Positions 1 through 9,718 of a DNA stretch of 64,000 nucleotides are shown here, in pieces. The DNA comes from Alphaproteobacteria bacterium. GTDB lineage: Bacteria; Pseudomonadota; Alphaproteobacteria; Micropepsales; Micropepsaceae. Made by a program: the position numbers and the translations under genes. The DNA lies in the NCBI GenBank assembly GCA_020852655.1, contig JADZAI010000076.1, positions 52,663-116,662 of the forward strand, in the 5' to 3' direction. Position 1 is the stretch's first letter. Each line of letters begins with the position of its first letter. The notes under the pieces were generated by a model. The model searched no databases and had not been told where the DNA came from. It saw only the letters and a program-made list of their open reading frames with translations.

Positions 1-429
1 ATAGTCATAGACCGCGCCCGGGGCGAGCAGCGGCTTCACATGCGGCAGCCCGACCGAATGGTCGAGCATCATCGATACGCGCGCCTCTTCCTTGCCGTTG
101 GTGGCGAATTCCGGCCAGTATTTGGCGACCGGCGCGTCGAGATCGAGGAGACCGCGATCGGCCGCCATATGCGCGGTCAGCGCCTGTGCGCCCTTGGTGC
201 AGGAAAAGACGACCGAGACGGTGTCGCGCCCCCAAGCGGGACCTTCCGCCGCCGTGCGGCCGCCCCAGATGTCCACCACGGTCTTGCCGTCGATGGTGAT
301 CGCGCAGCTCGCGCCCACCTCGCCCCGGCTGTCGAAATTCTCCACGAACTCGTCGACCAGTCCCAGGAACCGCTCGTCGCATTCCCCCTCGACGATGCCG
401 TTCGGCACTCTCCGTTCGATCCGCTGCAT
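1..429 (-). CDS. Serine hydrolase, beta-lactamase (class C/esterase) family, C-terminus cut by window edge
   Basis: Translating complement from CAT at 427-429 gives MQRIERRVPNGIVEGECDERF...DTVSVVFSCTKGAQALTAHMAADRG, with SxxK (SCTK). The listed 5..433 ORF is a different, spurious frame. Confidence 0.75.
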   Translation of the reverse strand, partial: MQRIERRVPNGIVEGECDERFLGLVDEFVENFDSRGEVGASCAITIDGKTVVDIWGGRTAAEGPAWGRDTVSVVFSCTKGAQALTAHMAADRGLLDLDAPVAKYWPEFATNGKEEARVSMMLDHSVGLPHVKPLLAPGAVYDY

Positions 430-439
430 CCACCGCTCC

Positions 440-973
440 CTATGTTTCTATGGTCATGTAAAGCATCTCTTCGCCCGGATAGTAGCCGGGAAACACGCCG
501 ATGATGCGAAAGCCCGCCTTCTCATAGGCGCGGATCGCCCGGCCGTTCGCCGGATCGGGATCGATCTGGATTCGCCTGATGCCGTCCATCGCGCAGAGCC
601 TGTCGATCATCGCGCGGGTCAGCCGTGGACCGAGCCCGCACTCGCGGCACTCCGCCAGGAACATGTCGAGCCCGAAGGTCTCCTGCGGCACGCCGAACGC
701 CGTCCACCACGGGTCGCGATTGGCGTGATAGGCCTGGATATAGCCGATCGGCTGCCCGCCCAGCACCACGAGGAAGGGCGAGACGCAGTCGCTCTCGATA
801 TGGGCGCCGAGTTCCGCCACCTGCTCCGCGATCGGGCTGTCGTCATACCAGAATGCAACCTCCGGCTCGGCCAGCAGGCGGCCCATGACGTCGAGATCGC
901 CGTGAACAAGCGGCCGCGCGGTCAGCCCGGCGCCGGCATCCAGGGACCAGTCGAGCTTCGACCGCACCATCAT
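440..973 (-). CDS. GNAT N-acetyltransferase, AAC(6')-like
   Basis: RRIQIDPDPANGRAIRAYEKAGF and GGQPIGYIQAY resemble AAC(6') acetyltransferases. Confidence 0.75.
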   Translation of the reverse strand: MMVRSKLDWSLDAGAGLTARPLVHGDLDVMGRLLAEPEVAFWYDDSPIAEQVAELGAHIESDCVSPFLVVLGGQPIGYIQAYHANRDPWWTAFGVPQETFGLDMFLAECRECGLGPRLTRAMIDRLCAMDGIRRIQIDPDPANGRAIRAYEKAGFRIIGVFPGYYPGEEMLYMTIET

Positions 974-1098
974 TCAGGAACGGTGCGGGCTTTCGCCGCG
1001 CGGCGTCAACGCCGGCCGCCGCGGGCGAAAACCGGCCCGGAATCGCGGCCCGCAAGATAAATCCCCGTTTTGCCGCGCCATCTGCTACACCTGCCCGC

Positions 1099-1332
1099 AT
1101 GAAATACTCGATCTGCGCCCAAAGGTCCGGACTGGACGACGTTTCTGCCGGGCACGAGACTGCCGCCTCGGCGCTTGCCGGCCTGTCGCAACTGAAACAG
1201 GACGGCGTGGCGCATATCCAGATCTTCGACGTCCGGACCGGCCGGCTCATCGACGAGGCGGCCCTCGCCCGCGCCGACGCGCAGGACAAGCTGATGAACG
1301 CCCGCCGCCCGCCTTTGAGGCCGGTAAGGTAG
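1099..1332 (+). CDS. Small hypothetical protein (77 aa)
   Basis: ORF in an otherwise empty gap; no family recognised. Confidence 0.4.
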   Translation: MKYSICAQRSGLDDVSAGHETAASALAGLSQLKQDGVAHIQIFDVRTGRLIDEAALARADAQDKLMNARRPPLRPVR

Positions 1333-1348
1333 ACGCCGCGGGACGATT

Positions 1349-2260
1349 CTAGGCGGGCAGCACCCAGAAGCCCGCGCGCGGGAAATGCACCACGACCTCG
1401 CCGACTTCGGGGTGCTCCCGCCGGATCGCCACCTCATGCAGCGATGACGCGACCAGGACGCCGGCGATCGGATCCTTGCCGTAATCGTCGGGCATCACGT
1501 TGACCTTCTGCCCGGGCTTCAGGCCGTTGGGCTCGTTCGGGTCGGCCTGTTCCCGGGTCGTCGACGTCGCGCCCTTGGCGACCGCAAGTGCCTCCTCGCG
1601 CGCCATCTTCTCGTGCTTGCCATAGCCGATCGCCTTCATCCGCGCGGCCCATGCGTTCACCCGCGTGAACTCCTTGAGCAGCGGCTCCGCCACCTGCGGC
1701 ACGAAGCTGGTGAGGAACCAGATGTTCATATAGGCCTGCGCGTCCAGCACCGTCGGCTTGCCGGTCAGGAAGTCGCCATGCGCGGCGAGCTGCTCCTCCA
1801 CGAACCCGGTATGGGCGCGGAACTGCTCCCGCATCAACGGCACGGCCTGCTTCATCCGGTCGGTGTCGAACGGCGCGCCCGACATCGCCTCGCGGTCCTT
1901 CTTGAACGCCTCGCCGATCGTATCGCCGACAACCGAGAAGATCAGCGGGATGCCGGCCGGGAACCAGGCGCGGTCGGCCCAGAAGCCGAGCGGCGCCGAG
2001 ATGCCGTTGGCTTCGCCTTTCGGGCCCGGGAAGCGGCGCTCGACCTCGCGCAGGATGAGCTGGCTGTCGCAATAGATGTCGGCGCCGATCTGCATCACCG
2101 GAATCTTGCGATAGCCGCCGGTCAGCGGAATGAGATGCGGCTTCGGCATGATCGTGGGCTGCTCGACCGAGCGCCACGAAATGCCCTTCATGCCGAAGAT
2201 GTTGCGTACCTTCTCGCTGAAGGGCGAGGTCCAGTAATGGTGGAAGATGATCTCTGACAT
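1349..2260 (-). CDS. Glutathione S-transferase family protein
   Basis: FHHYWTSPFSEKVRNIFGMKGISW...IPVMQIGADIYCDSQLILREVE thioredoxin-fold GST N-domain. Confidence 0.85.
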   Translation of the reverse strand: MSEIIFHHYWTSPFSEKVRNIFGMKGISWRSVEQPTIMPKPHLIPLTGGYRKIPVMQIGADIYCDSQLILREVERRFPGPKGEANGISAPLGFWADRAWFPAGIPLIFSVVGDTIGEAFKKDREAMSGAPFDTDRMKQAVPLMREQFRAHTGFVEEQLAAHGDFLTGKPTVLDAQAYMNIWFLTSFVPQVAEPLLKEFTRVNAWAARMKAIGYGKHEKMAREEALAVAKGATSTTREQADPNEPNGLKPGQKVNVMPDDYGKDPIAGVLVASSLHEVAIRREHPEVGEVVVHFPRAGFWVLPA

Positions 2261-2269
2261 CGGGCGGCC

Positions 2270-3055
2270 CTATTTGAATTCGTGCGAGAAGCGGATGGTG
2301 TCGTTCTTGATGCCGTCTATCACGATCTCGGCGCCGCCCGAGCGCATCATCCACTCCAGGCGGTGATCGCGATACTCGCGCTTGAAGAGGCCCTGCTTCA
2401 CCAGCGCCGCGACGTCGGTCATCGGGATCTGCACATTCGCGATGTCGGCGACGCATTTCTGCACGCTCGGCCGCGCGTTCGCGCGCGCCTGCCACGCCGC
2501 CAGCTTGGAGCCCGCCTTGGGCCCGTGGAAGCCGCTCGCGCCGTTGACGAACGGAATGACCGCCATGTCGCCCCAGCCGAAGCTCGCGCCGTTGAACCAT
2601 GGCCTGTCGCCGAGCTGGCGCTCCAGCCAGGCATGCATGTTGTCGAGCTGGCCGCGCGCCCGGGCCTGCATCTCCTCGGCCTTCCTGCCCTCGGCGCGCT
2701 TGAAGACGCCGACTTCGCCCATCGCCCAGGTGATGCCCTCGTACTGGGTGTCCATCACCTCCTCCAGCGTGCGCGCCCTGGCCCGCTCATACGGGTCCTT
2801 CGGCATCAGGGGCGGCGCCGGCCAGCGGTCTTCGATGTATTCGGCGATGATGGAGGAATCGAACAGCAGCACATCTCCGTCGACAAAGGCCGGCACTTCG
2901 GCGCGCGGATTGGCCTTCAGGAAGTCGGCATCCGCATGGCCGCTGCCGATCGCGTTCGGCAGGCCGGATTCGAAGGGGACGCCCTTCTCGTGCAGCGCGA
3001 TCTTGCATTTCTGCGCGTAGGGGCTGAACGGATGGTCGTAGAGAAAGATACCCAA
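2270..3055 (-). CDS. Glutathione S-transferase family protein
   Basis: LYDHPFSPYAQKCKIALHEKGVPFE...VPAFVDGDVLLFDSSIIAEYIEDRWP. Confidence 0.87.
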   Translation of the reverse strand: MGIFLYDHPFSPYAQKCKIALHEKGVPFESGLPNAIGSGHADADFLKANPRAEVPAFVDGDVLLFDSSIIAEYIEDRWPAPPLMPKDPYERARARTLEEVMDTQYEGITWAMGEVGVFKRAEGRKAEEMQARARGQLDNMHAWLERQLGDRPWFNGASFGWGDMAVIPFVNGASGFHGPKAGSKLAAWQARANARPSVQKCVADIANVQIPMTDVAALVKQGLFKREYRDHRLEWMMRSGGAEIVIDGIKNDTIRFSHEFK

Positions 3056-3123
3056 GGCGCTTCTCCTGAAATGCGTTATAATTTTCCTCTTACAACTGCG
3101 ACGCGCTCTCTGCGAGTCCCCGC

Positions 3124-3621
3124 ATGACGCTTCCCGCGGATTTGAACGCCGCCGCGCTCGCCGCCACCGGCCTCTACGGCGCCGTCGCCGTTCGCCCGGT
3201 ACTGCCGGGCGATCGCGCCGAATGGGACCGGCTCTGGGGCCTCTATCTCGCCTTCTACGAAACGACGCTCCCGAAGGCGCAATACGATCTTTCCTGGAAG
3301 CGCCTGTTCGATCCGGCGGAGCCGATGTTCGGCTATCTCGCCGAGGTTGCCGGCCAGCCGCACGGCCTCGTCCACATCGTCTTCCACCGCTCGTTCTGGC
3401 TCGACGGCCAGAGCTGCTACCTCCAGGACCTCTACGCCGACGCGAACCTGCGCGGCACCGGCATCGGCCGCGCGCTGATCGAGCATGTCTACAAGGTCGC
3501 CCACGACGCAGGCTCGACCCGCGTCCACTGGCTCACCCAATACGGCAACGCGACCGCCCGCCGGCTCTACGACCGCATCGCCGACGAGTCCGGCTTCCTC
3601 CAGTATCGCAGGAACGTCTGA
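3124..3621 (+). CDS. GNAT N-acetyltransferase
   Basis: YLQDLYADANLRGTGIGRALIEHVY acetyl-CoA binding motif. Confidence 0.85.
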   Translation: MTLPADLNAAALAATGLYGAVAVRPVLPGDRAEWDRLWGLYLAFYETTLPKAQYDLSWKRLFDPAEPMFGYLAEVAGQPHGLVHIVFHRSFWLDGQSCYLQDLYADANLRGTGIGRALIEHVYKVAHDAGSTRVHWLTQYGNATARRLYDRIADESGFLQYRRNV

Positions 3622-3634
3622 GCCGCGGGCCCGC

Positions 3635-4402
3635 TCAGCTCTTCCGCCGCCGCGCCTTCTGCTTCTCGATGAAGCCCGACATGGCAGCACGCGAATCGGC
3701 GCTGGCGGCGGCCGCGTCGAGGGTTTCGACGGCGCCCGCGACGCCGGTGCGGTAGCCGCTGTCGATGCCGCGCAGGAAGGCGGCGCGGCCGAGGCGCATC
3801 AGCGCGGGCGACTTGCCGGCGAGGATCTGCGCCACCCGGCGCGCCTCGTCCATCAGCTCGTCCGCCCGGCACACGCGGTTGACGAGGCCGAGGCGCTGGG
3901 CCTCCTGGGCATCGATCGCCAGCCCGGTGAAGAGCAGCTCGAAGGCCCGGTAGCGGCCGACGATGCGGTGCAGATGCGTGTAGTGGATGCCGGGCAGCAG
4001 GCCGATATCGATCTCGGGATAGGCGAAATTGGCGCTCTCGTCGGCGAGGATCATGTCGCAGGAGATGGCGAGCGTCATGCCGCCGCCCCGCGTCGTGCCG
4101 GTCACCGCCGCGATCGACGGCTTGCCGAGCGCGAACTGCGCTTCGGTGAGGCGCGTATAGAGCTTCTCGATCAGCGCATGCTTCGACTCCGGCGCGAGGT
4201 CGAGGAAGACCGGCAGGTCCAGCCCGGCACTGAAGCGGCCCGGCACGGCGCTCCCGAAGATCACCGCTCGCACACCCTCGTCGCCGCGCGCCCGCTCCAG
4301 CGCCGCCAGCAGAGCATCGGCCAGCCCATGGTCGATCGCATTGACCGGCGGATGGTCGAGCAGGATTTCAGCGACGCTGTCGCGAACGGTGTAACGGATC
4401 AT
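3635..4402 (-). CDS. Enoyl-CoA hydratase/isomerase family protein
   Basis: Start MIRYTVRDSVAEILLDHPPVNAI; crotonase fold motifs (GSAVPGRFSAGLDL, GGGMTLAISCDMILADE). Confidence 0.87.
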   Translation of the reverse strand: MIRYTVRDSVAEILLDHPPVNAIDHGLADALLAALERARGDEGVRAVIFGSAVPGRFSAGLDLPVFLDLAPESKHALIEKLYTRLTEAQFALGKPSIAAVTGTTRGGGMTLAISCDMILADESANFAYPEIDIGLLPGIHYTHLHRIVGRYRAFELLFTGLAIDAQEAQRLGLVNRVCRADELMDEARRVAQILAGKSPALMRLGRAAFLRGIDSGYRTGVAGAVETLDAAAASADSRAAMSGFIEKQKARRRKS

Positions 4403-4460
4403 GCCCCTTCTATGCGCGACGGCCGGGCGAGCGCAAAGCGGCAAACGCCCCTCTGGGGGC

Positions 4461-5327
4461 CTACGCCTCCAGATGCCGCAGGCGGATGAGGCGGGCGCCG
4501 ATCGAGTCACGGGGGCCGGCGGCGAGGGAGACGAGATAGAAGACGCCGGCGGTGAGCACGATCGAGGATTCGGGCGGCGTGCCGGCGTGGAAGGCGAAGA
4601 CCAGACCGGCGAGCGCGGCGCCGATCGTCAGGGCGATGGCGACGGCGATCTGCCCCCCCGCGCTCTCCGACCAGAAACCGGCCGCGGCGGCGGGCAGCAT
4701 CATCAGGCCGACCGCCATGAGCGTGCCGAGCGCCTGGAAGCCGCCGATGAGGTTCAGCACCACGAGGCTGAGAAAGGCGGTGTAGACGAGTGCGCCCGTC
4801 CAGCCGGCCCGCCGCAGGAAGCCGGGATCGAAGCACTCGGCGATCAGCGGGCGGTAGAGCAGCGCGAGCGCGGCCATGGTGACGGTCGCGATCCCGGCGA
4901 TGGTGAGGAGCGCTTCGGCCTTCAGCTCCAGCACCCGGCCGAAGAGCACATGGACGAGTTCCTCGTCGGTCCCGAAGGAGGCGACGAGCAGCGAGCCGAA
5001 GGCCAGCGAGATGATGAAGAAGGCTGCAAGGCTGGCGTCCTCGCGGATCGCCGACATCCGGGTCGCGACGCCGGCGAGGATCGCCGTCGCGAGGCCCGCC
5101 AACAGCCCGCCTATGGTCATCCACAACACCGAGAAGCCTGCGAAGACAAAGGCGATGGCGACGCCCGGCAGGATGGCGTGACTGAGCGCGTCGCCGATGA
5201 GGCTGGTGCGGCGGAGGACCAGGAAGACGCCGATCGGCGCGCCCCCGAAGGCGAGCGCGATGCAGCCGGCCAGCGCCATGCGGACGGCCGGGTCGCCGAA
5301 CGGGGCGAAGAGGAGATCGTGGATCAC
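4461..5327 (-). CDS. Metal (zinc/manganese-type) ABC transporter permease
   Basis: ABC-3 family: AFGGAPIGVFLVLRRTSLIGDALSHAILPGVAIAF; GTG start overlaps the upstream ATPase stop. Confidence 0.87.
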   Translation of the reverse strand: MIHDLLFAPFGDPAVRMALAGCIALAFGGAPIGVFLVLRRTSLIGDALSHAILPGVAIAFVFAGFSVLWMTIGGLLAGLATAILAGVATRMSAIREDASLAAFFIISLAFGSLLVASFGTDEELVHVLFGRVLELKAEALLTIAGIATVTMAALALLYRPLIAECFDPGFLRRAGWTGALVYTAFLSLVVLNLIGGFQALGTLMAVGLMMLPAAAAGFWSESAGGQIAVAIALTIGAALAGLVFAFHAGTPPESSIVLTAGVFYLVSLAAGPRDSIGARLIRLRHLEA

Positions 5328-6061
5328 GGCCGGCACACCGCGGCATCGTCGTGGAACGCCTCGCACATGCGCCGCGCGGCGAGCAGGTGTTCGGGCCGCA
5401 GCGCCTCCTCGGTCGCGCCCCAGGCGACGCAGGCACGGGCGAGCAGCAGCGTCTCCGGGAAATGAGCCCGCATGAGCGCGTCGTCATGGAGCACCGCGAT
5501 GACGGTGCGGCCCTCGCCGCGCCAGCGCTTCAGGATCTCGACGAGATCGGCGGTGGTGCCCTGGTCGATGGCGGCGAACGGCTCGTCGAGCAGGATCAGG
5601 CGGGCGTCCTGCACCAGCAGGCGCGCAAACAGCGCCCGCTGGAGCTGGCCGCCGGAGAGCGTGCCGATGGGCCTGTCCTCGAAGCCTGAGAGGCCGACCG
5701 TATCCACCGCATGATGCGCCAGCGCCAGATCGTCCCGCCCGATCGACCGGAACAGGCCGGCCCGCCGCCAGGCGCCCAGCGCCACCAGATCCAGCACGCT
5801 GACCGGAAAGCGCCGCTCGATCTCGGCGATCTGGGGCAGATAGGCGATGTCGCGCGGCTTCAGCCCGTCGAGCGCGATACGGCCGGAAAGCGGGCGGAGT
5901 TCGCCCGCGATGCCCTTGAGCAGGGTCGACTTGCCCGCCCCGTTCGGGCCCGCGATGGCGGTCAGCGAGCCCGGCGCAAAACTGCCGCTGACATGATGCA
6001 CCGCCGGATGGCGCTGATAGCCGAGGGTCAGGTCCTCGAGCCGGACCGCGCCGGCGCTCAC
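5324..6061 (-). CDS. Metal ABC transporter ATP-binding protein
   Basis: Walker A GPNGAGKSTLLKG, signature LSGGQLQRALFARLL, Walker B LILLDEPF; GTG start. Confidence 0.9.
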   Translation of the reverse strand: MSAGAVRLEDLTLGYQRHPAVHHVSGSFAPGSLTAIAGPNGAGKSTLLKGIAGELRPLSGRIALDGLKPRDIAYLPQIAEIERRFPVSVLDLVALGAWRRAGLFRSIGRDDLALAHHAVDTVGLSGFEDRPIGTLSGGQLQRALFARLLVQDARLILLDEPFAAIDQGTTADLVEILKRWRGEGRTVIAVLHDDALMRAHFPETLLLARACVAWGATEEALRPEHLLAARRMCEAFHDDAAVCRP

Positions 6062-6213
6062 GGCCCGGCCAGCGCCCAGAGGACGCCGAGCCAGACGACC
6101 GCCGCGCCGGCCGCCGCGATTGCCAGCCGGACCGCCGCACTCGTCCGTAACAGCGAGAAAGCGGCGCTGGGCGAATGATGGTGGTGCGCGTGGTGGGTAT
6201 GGCCGCCTGTCAT
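6058..6213 (-). CDS. 51-aa His-rich single-TM small protein upstream of the metal ABC transporter genes (not in the ORF track)
   Basis: Read from complement: [51 protein letters not shown]; its TGA overlaps the GTG of the ATPase gene. Confidence 0.6.
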   Translation of the reverse strand: MTGGHTHHAHHHHSPSAAFSLLRTSAAVRLAIAAAGAAVVWLGVLWALAGP

Positions 6214-6273
6214 ATGTTACTTTATATCACTTCCGCGGGCGCCAATGCAAATCCCCGCGTGACCGGTCCGCCC

Positions 6274-6870
6274 CTACTTGCCGAGGGCCTTCTCGATTGC
6301 CGCCCAGGCCTCGTTCGAATCCCAGTCCGCCTCGCCCTCCCGGCGGGCGATCTCGCGGCCGTCGGGGCCGATCAGGATGGTCGAAGGGAGGCCGCCGACG
6401 CGCAGCGCGCGCATCATCTTCAGCGTCGGGTCGGCGAAGGGTTCAAGGCCGGACGCACCATTCTCGTTCAGGAACGCCGGCACGTTCGCCTTGCCCGGGC
6501 GGTCGAGGTTGAGGGCGATCACCGTGAAACCGTCGCTGCCGCGCTTCGCCTGGAGGCGGGCGAGCGAAGGCAGCTCCTTGACGCACGGGGCACACCAGGT
6601 CGCCCACAGATTCAGCAGCACCGCCTTGCCCTTGAAGTCGGCGAGCGTGACCTCCTCGCCCCCGCCGTCGAGGAAGGGTTCGGCCGGCAGGGCCGGAGCG
6701 TCGGCCTTGACGGCGAAGAAGGCCTTGGGCCGCGCCGGACCGGGCTCGGCCGCGGGGGCAAGCTGCACTTCCGGTTGACGCGCTTCCTGCCGGTCTTCAA
6801 TGGTGAAGACGATGAGCGCGGCACAGCCGACAAGGGCGAGGCCGGCCAATACCGCAATTCTCCAGATCAT
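6274..6870 (-). CDS. TlpA-type thiol:disulfide oxidoreductase
   Basis: Membrane anchor plus [29 protein letters not shown] (CxxC thioredoxin motif). Confidence 0.9.
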   Translation of the reverse strand: MIWRIAVLAGLALVGCAALIVFTIEDRQEARQPEVQLAPAAEPGPARPKAFFAVKADAPALPAEPFLDGGGEEVTLADFKGKAVLLNLWATWCAPCVKELPSLARLQAKRGSDGFTVIALNLDRPGKANVPAFLNENGASGLEPFADPTLKMMRALRVGGLPSTILIGPDGREIARREGEADWDSNEAWAAIEKALGK

Positions 6871-6885
6871 CGGAGCGATGGGTCC

Positions 6886-8274
6886 TTGAGTACGAACGAC
6901 ATGTGGGGCGGCCGGTTCGCGGCGGGTCCCGACGAGGTGATGGCGGCGATCAATGTCTCCATCGGCTTCGACCGCCGCATGGCCAAGCAGGATCTCGAAG
7001 GCTCGCTTGCGCATGTCCGCATGCTGGAAGCCAAGGGCCTCATTTCGGCGGCCGATTCAAGCGCCATCCAGTCGGGCCTCGGCACGATCGAATCGGAAAT
7101 CCGGGAAGGCCGGTTCCCCTTCCGCGAGGCCTATGAAGACATCCACATGAATGTGGAGGCCCGCCTCGCCGAGCTGATCGGTGCGGCGGCCGGACGTCTG
7201 CATACCGCCCGCTCGCGCAACGACCAGGTCGCGACGGATTTCCGCCTGTGGGTACGCGACGAGATCGACGCCGGCGTCGTGCAGCTCGACGCGCTGATCC
7301 GCGCCCTGCTCGACAAGGCGGAGGCGCACGCCGCCGACGTGATGCCGGGCTTCACCCATATGCAGAGCGCCCAGCCGGTGACATTCGGCCATCACTGCCT
7401 CGCCTATGCCGAGATGTTCGGCCGCGACCGCGGGCGGCTGCTCGACGCGCGCAAGCGGCTGAACGAGAGCCCGCTGGGCGCGGCGGCGCTGGCCGGCACG
7501 TCGTTTCCGATCGACCGGCACGCGACGGCGAAGGCGCTGGGCTTCGACCAGCCGATGCGCAACTCGCTGGACGCCGTGTCGGCGCGCGACTTCGCGCTGG
7601 AATATCTGGCGGCCGCAGCGATCCTCGCGATGCACCTGTCGCGCCTCGCGGAGGAGATCGTCGTCTGGTCGACGCCGCAATTCGGCTTCGTGCGCCTGTC
7701 GGATCGCTTCTCGACCGGCTCGTCGATCATGCCGCAGAAGAAGAATCCCGACGCCGCCGAACTGGTGCGCGCCAAGACGGGCCGCGTGTTCGGCGCCCTG
7801 ATCGGCCTCTTGACGGTGATGAAGGGCCTCAGCCTCGCCTATGCCAAGGACATGCAGGAGGACAAGGAAACCGTGTTCTCCGCCGCCGATACGCTGGCGC
7901 TCTCGCTCGCGGCGATGGCCGGCATGGTCGGCGACATGACGATCGACGCGCAGCGTATGCATGCGGCGGCCTCGGCCGGATTCGCGACGGCGACGGACCT
8001 TGCCGACTGGCTGGTCCGTACACTGAACATCCCGTTCCGCGACGCGCATCACATCACGGGCCGGCTGGTGAAGCTGGCGGAGGGCCGAGGCGTCGACCTC
8101 ACCGGGCTGACGCTCCACGACATGCAGTCGGTCGAGCCGCGCATCACCAACGACGTCTTCGGCGTGCTGACGGTCGATGCGTCGGTCGCCAGCCGCACAT
8201 CCTTCGGCGGCACCGCGCCCGCCAATGTCAAACGGGAGGTCGCCGCATGGCGCGCACGTCTCGCACAATCCTGA
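6886..8274 (+). CDS. argH: Argininosuccinate lyase
   Basis: TTG start [11 protein letters not shown]...; signature [12 protein letters not shown]. Confidence 0.96.
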   Translation: MSTNDMWGGRFAAGPDEVMAAINVSIGFDRRMAKQDLEGSLAHVRMLEAKGLISAADSSAIQSGLGTIESEIREGRFPFREAYEDIHMNVEARLAELIGAAAGRLHTARSRNDQVATDFRLWVRDEIDAGVVQLDALIRALLDKAEAHAADVMPGFTHMQSAQPVTFGHHCLAYAEMFGRDRGRLLDARKRLNESPLGAAALAGTSFPIDRHATAKALGFDQPMRNSLDAVSARDFALEYLAAAAILAMHLSRLAEEIVVWSTPQFGFVRLSDRFSTGSSIMPQKKNPDAAELVRAKTGRVFGALIGLLTVMKGLSLAYAKDMQEDKETVFSAADTLALSLAAMAGMVGDMTIDAQRMHAAASAGFATATDLADWLVRTLNIPFRDAHHITGRLVKLAEGRGVDLTGLTLHDMQSVEPRITNDVFGVLTVDASVASRTSFGGTAPANVKREVAAWRARLAQS

Positions 8275-8465
8275 TCGTCGCCCTGATCGCCCTCTCGGCC
8301 GCCGCCTGCGGGCGGCGCGGCAAGCTCGACGCCCCGCCGGGCGCGATGCCGACCGCGCCCGACGTAACGACCCGCCAGCCGCGTCAGAAGCCGCCCGAGG
8401 TCACGCCGGCCGAACCGCAGCCCGTGCCGAAGCCCGAGACGGTGAAGGACGCGCCCGCGCCGTGA
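8247..8465 (+). CDS. Small lipoprotein (LptM/YifL-like) between argH and lysA
   Basis: [33 protein letters not shown] lipobox; conserved position. Confidence 0.8.
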   Translation: MARTSRTILIVALIALSAAACGRRGKLDAPPGAMPTAPDVTTRQPRQKPPEVTPAEPQPVPKPETVKDAPAP

Positions 8466-9718
8466 ACCATTTCGAGTATATCGGCGGCATCCTGCACGCC
8501 GAGGACGTTCCGATCCCTGAGATCGCCGCGGCGGTCGGCACGCCGGTCTATGTCTATTCCACCGCGACGCTGGTGCGGCACTTCACGGTGTTCCGCGACG
8601 CGCTGCCGAAGGGTTCGCTGATCGCCTATGCGATCAAGGCGAACGGCAATCTCGCGATCATCCGAACGCTCGCCGCCGAAGGGGCCGGCGCCGACGTCGT
8701 GAGCCAGGGCGAACTGCGCCGGGCGCTCGCCGGCGGCGTGCCGCCCGAGCGGATCGTCTTCTCCGGCGTCGGCAAGACGGCGGAGGAACTCGCCTTCGCG
8801 CTCGACAGCCGCATCCACCAGATCAACGTCGAGAGCGAGAACGAGCTTGAGGCGCTGAACGCGATCGCCGCGGCGAAGGGTGTCGTCGCCGACATCGTCA
8901 TCCGCGTGAATCCGGATGTCGACGCGCGCACCCATGCCAAGATCTCGACCGGCAAGGGCGAGAACAAGTTCGGCGTGCCGATCGACGGGATGCCGGAACT
9001 GGCGAAGCGCTGCGACGCGCTGCCCGGCATCAGCCTCAAGGGCATCGCGGTCCATATCGGCAGCCAGATCACCGATCTCGGCCCGCTGGAGGCGGCCTAT
9101 CGCAAGGTCCTCGACATGCTGGTCGCCCTGCGCGCTGCGGGACATGCGGTGGACCGGGCCGATCTCGGCGGCGGTCTCGGGGTTCCCTATGTGATGAACG
9201 AGACACACCCGCCCGCGCCATCGCTCTATGGCGACATGGTGCGCCGCATTTCCGCCGGATTGGACCTGAAACTGGCCTTCGAGCCGGGGCGCCTGATCGT
9301 CGCCAATGCCGGCATCCTGGTTGCGAAGGCCGTATACGTGAAGAAGGGCGCCGCCCGCGATTTCCTGGTGCTGGATGCGGGGATGAACGACCTTATCCGC
9401 CCGGCCATGTATGACGCGCATCATGACATCGTGCCGGTGGTGCGCTCCGAAGGCGCGGAACACAGCTATGACGTCGTCGGTCCGGTCTGCGAGACCGGGG
9501 ACACGTTCGCGCGAGGCCGCGTGCTGCCGCCGTTCCGCGACGGCGATCTGGCGGCTATCCTGACCGCCGGCGCCTATGGGTCCGCCCAGGCGAGCGAATA
9601 CAACGCCCGACCGCTGGTGCCGGAGGTTCTGGTGAAGGGGCGCGACTGGTCCGTCGTGAGGCCGCGCCCGAGCTACGAGGAGATGCTGGGGCGTGACCGC
9701 CTTCCCGAATGGCTCTGA
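8462..9718 (+). CDS. lysA: Diaminopimelate decarboxylase
   Basis: GTG start [41 protein letters not shown]...AYAIKANGN...GPVCETGD...GAYG. Confidence 0.95.
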   Translation: MNHFEYIGGILHAEDVPIPEIAAAVGTPVYVYSTATLVRHFTVFRDALPKGSLIAYAIKANGNLAIIRTLAAEGAGADVVSQGELRRALAGGVPPERIVFSGVGKTAEELAFALDSRIHQINVESENELEALNAIAAAKGVVADIVIRVNPDVDARTHAKISTGKGENKFGVPIDGMPELAKRCDALPGISLKGIAVHIGSQITDLGPLEAAYRKVLDMLVALRAAGHAVDRADLGGGLGVPYVMNETHPPAPSLYGDMVRRISAGLDLKLAFEPGRLIVANAGILVAKAVYVKKGAARDFLVLDAGMNDLIRPAMYDAHHDIVPVVRSEGAEHSYDVVGPVCETGDTFARGRVLPPFRDGDLAAILTAGAYGSAQASEYNARPLVPEVLVKGRDWSVVRPRPSYEEMLGRDRLPEWL

